Shown: one piece after another, positions 57,746 to 64,000 of the stretch
How the letters are laid out: every line of letters starts with the position of its first letter
Numbering within the stretch: position 1 is the first letter of the stretch
NCBI GenBank assembly: GCA_009746045.1
Contig: RPFO01000052.1
Location: 40,001 to 104,000, forward strand
Source: Mesostigma viride
Lineage: Eukaryota; Streptophyta; Mesostigmatophyceae; Mesostigmatales; Mesostigmataceae
Reading direction: 5' to 3'
Length of the DNA: 64,000 bases
Position numbers and translations under genes: made by a program
Notes under the pieces: generated by a model
What the model was told of the DNA's origin: nothing
The model's input: the letters and a program-made list of their open reading frames with translations, nothing else
Database searches by the model: none

Positions 57746-57842
57746 ATACAAGAAGACGCACCAGGCTCGAGCTACCATGGTCCGGATTCTCCCGATTTCT
57801 GGCCTGCGCTGGTTGTCTCTTTGATACAAGAAGACGCACCAG
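57746..57842 (+). mobile_element. 59-bp retroposed fragment with 19-bp target duplication (dispersed repeat copy B)
   Basis: Positions 57765-57823 (GCTCGAGCTACCATGGTCCG ... GGTTGTCTCTTTG) are flanked on both sides by ATACAAGAAGACGCACCAG (57746-57764 and 57824-57842). The host sequence without it continues the last pol codons, ...EAYKKTHQLR and stop. A 19-bp duplication is the size made by LINE-type target-primed insertion. Copies of the same ~60 bp occur at 28612-28674 (-) and 63382-63434 (+). Confidence 0.85.
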
Positions 57843-57892
57843 TTGCGTTAGCAGGCTACATACGGTACAGCGGTGTAGGGTGAAAGTGGTGT

Positions 57893-60536
57893 GTGAGCTG
57901 GGTACCAGGTACACGCCGACTCATGCCCTGGTATCTTGTGCATTGCTATGGTGTGGGCTGTGCAGGCCTGCAGGGGGACGCCGCGGAGGCGCTTCCCAGA
58001 GGACCAACTTCCTTCAGTGCCGCGGAGGCAGCAGATGCAGAGATCCGGGAAGCAGACGGGGAGTCAAGCGAAGAAGATCTGGTTGACATGGACATGCCGG
58101 ATCAACCTGAGGTCCCTCAACCAGAAAGGGATACGAGGGCGCAGACAGCTCGCGGAGAGCCTGCGGCCCGAAAAGAGGCCTTAGGGGCCGGAGGGTCGGG
58201 TGGTGGTGGCCGGCAGGCGGGGCTTTCATCCGGTCGCGAACGCCGGCAAGAGACGTCACTCAGGCCAGGCGCGCCGGACGCGCGCGCCATGCAGCTGGTG
58301 AAGGAGCTGAACGAGGAGACATTTAATCCCCGAGTGTTCTTGCGCGACTATATGCCGCCGGGAGGGTGAAGCCTTGTTGGAACGACGGCGTCGGCGCCAT
58401 AACCGGATGCCTTCTGATCTCCGTGTCGATTCCATTCTGGCGCGGGTCGCCCATGGGCAGTTGGAGAATTTCCGATGGTTTGTGCGGAGGAATGTGGGGT
58501 TCAAGGTGGAGACCCGCACCGCAGAGCGCGACGGTGTGGTGGTCGGCACGGCTTGGGATACCCACGAGCGGGAGTGCGGCTTTGCAACGCGTGCGTGAAC
58601 ACGCTGGATGCGGGTCTGGTATTTCCACGGCTTTTGCTTCTTCTAGTTCCACCAGCGGTGCGGAACCTGCTGAGGAACCACTTTCCCCGGTACCTCCCGC
58701 CGGAAGGTGCGTTGCGGGGCGAAAAGTGCCTACGTGCGGGGCAGTATTCGCTACGACAGGCCCTGGATCGCATCGTGACTATGGATGACGAAGATCAGGA
58801 CGATGGGAGTGATGGCTACGATTCCGATTCAGATGACCTTCCCTCACGCCCTCCTCCACGTTCTCCCCCGCGGGATCCACCGTCTCGGGGCACCTTGGAG
58901 GGCGGCGCAGGATCTCGTCCTGTGGCGCGTTATGAGGCGCCTCCGCCGTCGACCGGCTGGGGGCGACCCTCCGGACGTGAGTCGCGGAATATCCCGAGGG
59001 CAACAGGATGGGGCGGGGGAAGTCAAGCAGCTCCTCGGCGTGCTCCGGAACGACCTGCACTTCGCCGTTCGCCCTCGCCGCCCTCGCGTTCGCGTTCCCG
59101 CTCGGACTCGGGGACCGAGGTACGAACCGCTCGCCGAGCGTCTCCGCCGCAATCTCGTCGCCCGGATGATCGCCACTGGGAACGAACGTGGGGGGCCACG
59201 CTTGAGTTGGAGCGGGAGGCGGCACGGCGACCGCAACAGGAGACGACGGAGGCCACTGCGGCCCGGACAGAACAGCCGGCCAGGGGGGAGCCCTCTGATG
59301 CGGCCCCCGTGGGTCCTCCGCCGGATGTGGGCCAACAGGAGCCTACCTTCCTTGTCTCCTTGGAGCCTCGTCCCCGGCCGGAAGTGGGCCAACCGGAGCC
59401 TACCTTCCTTGTCTCCTTGGATCCCTGTCCCCGTCCGGACCGAGCCGGGTCGTCATCGTCACGTCCCGCGGAGGGACCCAGCAGACCCACCACGTCGGCT
59501 CGACACTCCGACCGTTCTGCGGAGGAACCGTGCCTCCAGACCAGGGCTGAGACGCCACCTCGGGTCGCGGAAGGTCCCAGGGAGACGGGCATTCAGGTGT
59601 CGGTGGAGTCCGTGGTACACCTTGAGGCGCTCGTGGCAGCGGTACAATCGGGACAAGACCTGATACAGCGTTTGTTGGTCCAGCACGGTCGCCAAGGCGA
59701 TCATTCCGCCGCCACGTCAGTGGGCTATGATGCAGCTTCCAGGGCTTCGGGGTCTTCACACGAGGAGTGGTCAATGGGGGATTTCATACGGGTGGTACCA
59801 GGCAGGGTGGTAAGGTACGGTGGGCCAGGGCCTCGTACGGAAAAGCTGTCACTGTGTGCTCTTCGAGGGACCTGCGTCTCTCCAGGCCCCTCCTGGCACG
59901 CATTTGCCGGCCGAACCCCTGGTGTTTCAAGCGGGCCCCTGGTGTGCGGTGGATCGCGGGGCATACTGGGAACAAGTGGAAATAACCTTCTTCCCTCAGA
60001 TGCCGCTGCCAATACCGCAACCCGCCGTCCCTCATCTTCCCCTCGCGGTGGGACATACGGTGCGGTTTGGTACTGAAGATTGGTGGGATTGGAGATATCA
60101 AGTGGATGGGGTGGGTCACGTGGTGGCGCCTCCCAAGGTGGCCCCCACGGAGGGGCGTGCCTTTTTGGACAGGGCGGTGCCCGACTTTGCGGGGGCTCAG
60201 AGGGCGACAATCAACGATGATCACGTGCGCACGGAGGTTTTTATGATGGGGGTGAACTTCTTTCGGGTGCACCGCTGTGGGGTGGTGGATCGGTCGGCAT
60301 TAACTCTCATATTCACCCATCCCCAGTACTACGCTGGGTTTCTGGCCATGTGGCCCCGGGGTACGTGGGTGGAGCTTTCCAAGGTGGGCCGGCAGAAGGT
60401 GTCCCCTTACCAGGTGGCTTTTGAGTGTGACCTGTGCTCACACCCCGGGACTATGATCCGGCAAATGACTCACGTGGGGCGTCGGGCTCTTACTGAGGCC
60501 CAGCAGCAGCGGCGTGCCACCAGCGGCGGACGCTAG
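57893..60536 (+). pseudogene. Element 2 ORF3 in the env position, long disordered N-terminus and conserved C-terminal region, frameshifted
   Basis: An early frame (57893-58369) is acidic and ends LVKELNEETFNPRVFLRDYM. The next frame gives EALLERRRRRHNRMPSDLRV, matching element 1. A long frame (58475 to about 59830) is disordered: acidic DDEDQDDGSDGYDSDSDD, an SR-like RRSPSPPSRSRSRSDSGTE, and a tandem pair PTFLVSLEPRPRP / PTFLVSLDPCPRP. After a final frame change the last part (59820-60536) has PLVFQAGPWCAVDRGAYW, EGRAFLDRAVPDF, HRCGVVDRSALTLIFTHPQY and WPRGTWVEL, block for block like element 1 ORF3. No known domain was recognised. Conservation of the C-terminal part between diverged elements suggests a selected function, possibly structural. 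Confidence 0.6.
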
Positions 60537-60742
60537 AGTGGTTGTGAAAGTTTTTGTGACGGATAGCGGAATGATCCAGTCACCAGAGTCCTTTGCTACT
60601 ACGTCAGGGTTGGTCCTGTGTATCAACCTCTAGAGGAACTGGTATTACTGACCTGCGGGTGAACCGGGGTTGGGACATAGTACTCTTATAGTAGCGTCGC
60701 TTTACTTGTTCCATCTTTGTACGGTAGGGACTACCGACCCCC
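60537..60742 (+). other. Element 2 3' untranslated region
   Basis: About 200 bp between ORF3 and the polypurine tract. CTGCGGGTGAACCGGGGTTG then GGACATAGTA resembles the corresponding stretch of element 1. No ORF. Confidence 0.6.
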
Positions 60743-60757
60743 GTGGGGGGGGAGGAG
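60743..60757 (+). other. Element 2 polypurine tract
   Basis: TGGGGGGGGAGGAG ends directly at the TGTTACG of the 3' LTR. Confidence 0.85.
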
Positions 60758-60921
60758 TGTTACGTCCCGGCCCTTTTGGTCGGACGTAACAATGGAATAA
60801 ATTACTAAGGCCGTTTGGTCTGTTGTAATGGGTTTTATGGATATTGGCTATTGTGTGAATTGGACTAGTTATTTTGGTTCTAGGTTGACCTTTCAGGGGC
60901 CGGTGCAGTGGCGCCGCGCCA
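60758..60921 (+). repeat. Element 2 3' LTR, first 164 bp only
   Basis: Matches the start of the 5' LTR (47059 on), apart from a two-base difference near AATATGG and a seven-base GGCTATT extra. It breaks off at GCGCCGCGCCA where the 5' copy continues GTTCTGAG. Confidence 0.92.
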
Positions 60922-61290
60922 CACTAGGAGCTGGGTGTTGACAAAGTGTAACAAATTTTTGTCAACAATTGTCAAATTGTTGACAATTGTTGACATGTCA
61001 ACTGCCAGGGCCTTGACAAAACTAGACAAAACTATACAAAACTAGACAAAAAAATGTCAACAACTTGACAAAAGTTGACAGAATGTTGACAATGTTGACA
61101 AAACCTTGACAATCGTTGACATGTCAACTTTATGAGCATGTCAACAAATGTCAAAACACTGACAAGACAAGGTGATTTGTCAACAAATGTCAAGACGTTT
61201 ACAAAGGCAGGCCAAACGCAAGAAAAATGTCAACAAAATGTCAACAAATGTTAACATGACAAAATGTCAACGTGATAAACAATGGCACAT
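60922..61290 (+). mobile_element. Putative CACTA (EnSpm) transposon end with subterminal TTGACA/TGTCAA repeats
   Basis: The sequence that breaks the LTR starts CACTAGGAGCTGGGTGTTGA. About 350 bp follow that are packed with TGTCAACA, TTGACA and TGTTGACAA motifs in both orientations. CACTA transposons start with CACTA, carry dense short subterminal repeats, and duplicate three bases; CCA precedes the end here. The other end, expected as TAGTG followed by CCA and the rest of the LTR, was not found, so the element probably continues beyond 64000. Confidence 0.6.
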
Positions 61291-61865
61291 AGCAACCTGA
61301 CGAATCAACACCACGCACAGGTAAACTTACTTCATTCAAATCAATATGGCTGCTGCCTTGCTGCCTGAATTGCGGTTTTCTGCATTACATTAGCATGACA
61401 AACTTTACTGACAAAACACATGAATGAAGAGTGCACTCAATCACAGTCCGAGGGTGGCGTGCAAGATGTACAACCGCAAGCATCTCACAAATGCAGTATA
61501 ACATCCGTCGTAGGGCTCTCCCAGCGATCATTGCTGAAAAAAATGGACTCTCTAGAAATTTATCGCATGACAATGTCCAGTGCTACAGCGATGTGACGAG
61601 GGCTCAGAGCCTACAAAATCTGTGTCCGCAGGTGCCCTCCCCGCCATGCTGGCCAATGTGTCCGCCATGGTTGTGTTAGGTAGATCGCCTGCATGCAAGG
61701 GATACATGCGTTATCTGGCAAAGCAGCAAAGGGAACACACAAAGATCTTAAGTGAGATGAATACCCGAAATCAGCTGTGTGTAATGAGACGTCGTGAGAG
61801 CACAGCAGTCGCGTGGCTGTTTGTGAGTAATGGCTTGATTTTAGGACCGAGAAAGTGAGATAGTG

Positions 61866-61868
<3 letters not shown>

Positions 61869-61923
<55 letters not shown>

Positions 61924-61965
61924 GATAGAGATAGAGATAGAGATAGAGATAGAGAGAGAGAGAGA
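61869..61965. repeat. (GA)n / (GATAGA)n microsatellite
   Basis: About 97 bp of GA repeats with an inner block of AGAGAT hexamers. Confidence 0.97.
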
Positions 61966-63381
61966 ATGGGACTGGTATTCTCACCTAACTCGTCCCCATG
62001 TACCTCACAAGATGTGGGGAACAGCGAAACCCCAGGAATCCCTAGAGAAGAGCGCTGCGTTGCAAACTGCCGAAAAAACAAGTGGGAGCTGTAAAGTTTC
62101 TCCAAGATGCCAGGATGCTTTACGATCTACTTTCTTGCAATCTCACTATGGTTAATACGGCACTCTGAGAAAGAAAGAAGAAAGATTGACGCCAGATCAA
62201 TGCGAAGGAAAAGTTAGGCCAATCAACTGAATATATGCCCCGTACAGTGTACGAATAAAATCTAACGAGGTAGAAGGCATCATAACTAAAGTTGACAGAG
62301 AAAGGAGTCATTTGGTGTGTGGGGGTGTGGGGTGGGTGGGTGGGTGGGTGAAAAAATCTTGTGATTATCAGCAAAAAGACGCTACTAAGGCAAGAAAGAA
62401 AGAAAGAAAAAATCTATCCATGCCACGCATGTCAGCCAAGGCTTCTGGATTTCACAGAAGAGCCTCCCAACGGCAAAGGAGTTCGTATGATTTGTGGCTG
62501 AAAGCAGGGCTCTAAAAATATGCACAGAAGCTGGAAGCACAAAATACACTTTCCAAACTGCTACATTTAATTCCAATTATGAATGCTGGAGGGATCACCA
62601 CCTACAAACGGTTAATAAAACAAGAATGCAGAAAACAAATTATTCCCGTGTTTGCTCTCCTGTCTGCTTTCTAGCAACCAAACAAACAAAGAAAGCGTAC
62701 ATTCTTTGGCTCTCCAATGTGCCTCTTTAGCGTTAAAACCAAAGAAATACAATTCTTCGGCTCACAATTGTGCTTCATTGGCGGTAACAACAGTGCTGCC
62801 GGCTGGGCTATACCAGAACACAAAGAGCTATCAAACGGCACAGTCAGTAGAACCGTTTTAAAGTACTAAACAAACGAACAAACAAACAAACCAGAGTTAA
62901 ATATTCAAATAAAGAAGGCGTTCCCATGAGGGAATTACAACCGATAAAACATCATTATCAAGTCCCGAAGGCCCTTTGGGTGCCCCTGGACTAACTTACA
63001 ATGCGGACATCTAATGGTGGCTGCAACGCACAGCATGTTTACAGCTTCGTGAATGGACACTAGATAAAGAATTATGACAGTTGCTCACCATAAAAAATTG
63101 GCCGCACTTGACAGCCGACCACGCCGCTGCCACATACGATGGGGCCACGTGCACGTCCAACGGTATCAGGCATCACAAGTACACGCGCGAAATTGACATC
63201 GAAATGGCAGCACAGATGCAAACATACGAATGTGTGGAGAACCGTTAGCTTAAACAACGGAAGTTTGTGAAAAGAAGGAAAGTGACGCAAGAGCAGACCG
63301 TGTCATACATGATACGCTCAACCTGTACATTATTTAAATACCTAATTCATAAGCACGTGACGCAACCTGTATATATCGGCA

Positions 63382-63434
63382 GGCTCGAGCTACCATGGTC
63401 CGGATTCTCCCATGAGCTGGTTGTCTCCTTGATA
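63382..63434 (+). repeat. ~60-bp dispersed repeat, copy C
   Basis: GCTCGAGCTACCATGGTCCG then GATTCTCCC, followed by a short inner deletion and GGTTGTCTCCTTGAT. ATATCG occurs on both sides (63371 and 63433), a possible short target duplication. Confidence 0.7.
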
Positions 63435-64000
63435 TCGATGCCCTTCATAAGAATTGAACCAGATTTGGTTTGAATAGTACAATTGACCTTGTGTATATAG
63501 GAGAAAATGAATGTACTGCGAGCATGGCAAACTTGGCGTGAAACTCTGAGCGGCCCATGTAGCATCATGGGCGGTGGGCCCCAGGGCAATGCATGAGAAT
63601 GTCACGTGCGTACGGCGTGTTTAAGTCGATGCAAGACTGTCAGTATTTCGGACGAAGAATTACTTACTCACCTCAAACGGTTAAGAGTGGGTTAGCTTCT
63701 GGATGTCCGAATGGCGCTGTGCCTGCCAGCGAACAGATCGATGACAACTTAATTCTAGATCCTGGCTGTGTTTCTCCCCCGATGGCTTCTTCTGGCCCTC
63801 CGAGCTAGCTAGATAAATTTCATCAAGGACGGCGATTTAATTGCTAAGTAAATCATGACGGTCATCAGTGAGTCTATGATCCTATTCCTTAGACGTAGTT
63901 ATTCGTTCCTACCATACCGACATTGCTGAAAAAGTCACAGCATGTAATTCCCACCTTGGCTGCGAGCCTTGGCGTAGCTTCCGTCTTCCACCTTCCCCGG

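Larger units (their letters stand above)
47059..60921 (+). mobile_element. Ty3/gypsy chromovirus-like element 2, 3' LTR truncated
   Basis: A diverged relative of element 1 with the same gene order: 579-bp 5' LTR, primer site, hybrid-binding ORF0 (48363), gag (49197-53614), pol (about 53575-57735), ORF3 (to 60536), polypurine tract and the first 164 bp of a 3' LTR. It is interrupted by two non-coding insertions in gag and a 59-bp retroposed piece at the pol end, and a CACTA-like transposon end breaks the 3' LTR at 60922. Gag, pol and ORF3 all carry frameshifts. Protein similarity to element 1 is high in pol, but nucleotide similarity is low outside it, so these are two lineages rather than one family. 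Confidence 0.9.
61291..64000. other. AT-richer region after the CACTA-like end, no gene recognised
   Basis: A lower-GC sequence than the rest of the window. Short frames on both strands show no family resemblance. It holds a GA microsatellite (61869-61965), a G-rich (GGGTG)n stretch at 62317-62350 and a short CAAA tract at 62870-62890. If the CACTA reading is right, this may be the inside of that transposon. Confidence 0.45.

Overview
This is nuclear DNA of a eukaryote, most likely a green alga (Chlorophyta, possibly Chlorophyceae). The evidence is an intron-rich gene with GC-rich exons, plant-type telomeric CCCTAAA repeats, chromodomain Ty3/gypsy retrotransposons whose LTRs begin TGTTACG, a LINE with a (TTAA)n tail, and very heavy tandem-repeat content. 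The taxon is an inference; no rRNA, tRNA or bacterial-type operon was seen.

Region 1 (1-32807) holds one host gene on the + strand, cut by the left window edge: the C-terminal ~475 codons of a photolyase/cryptochrome family protein of the (6-4) photolyase/animal-like cryptochrome type. I could place ten exons: 2633-2917, 22039-22101, 23033-23116, 23529-23714, 26109-26195, 27566-27637, 30154-30267, 31041-31128, 31622-31717 and 32455-32807. Their reading frames join exactly. Two introns use GC-AG borders. The first intron seen is 19.1 kb and about 18.7 kb of it is a 7-bp satellite (GCCTCAY). Several other introns hold their own, unrelated tandem arrays: 45 bp, 28 bp and 17 bp units upstream, 57 bp, 36 bp, and a telomere-repeat mosaic. 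The long open frames across these arrays are by-products of repeat unit length and composition, not genes. The protein ends in a low-complexity tail with a 69-bp tandem duplication and a final PCNA-binding (PIP) box-like motif.

Region 2 (32808-64000) is a nested transposon landscape. A degenerate LINE (34600-35661, resuming 46582-47020) is split by a complete chromovirus-like Ty3/gypsy element (element 1, 35662-46576). Element 1 has 669-bp LTRs and a GCACC target duplication, and itself carries a 194-bp hAT-type MITE in pol. A second, related but clearly diverged element (element 2, 47059 to ~60921) follows. It is interrupted by two non-coding insertions in gag and by a 59-bp retroposed fragment at the pol end, and its 3' LTR is broken by what looks like the end of a CACTA transposon that runs toward the window end.

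The most interesting signal is the shared gene layout of the two gypsy elements: LTR - small ORF with an RNase H1 N-terminal (Cauli_VI type) hybrid-binding domain - gag with zinc knuckle - pol (protease, RT, RNase H, integrase, chromodomain) in the -1 frame - an extra unrecognised ORF in the env position - polypurine tract - LTR. Both extra ORFs are preserved in sequence between two diverged elements, which argues that they are functional parts of an unusual retrotransposon lineage. Both copies in this window are broken by frameshifts, so neither looks autonomous now.
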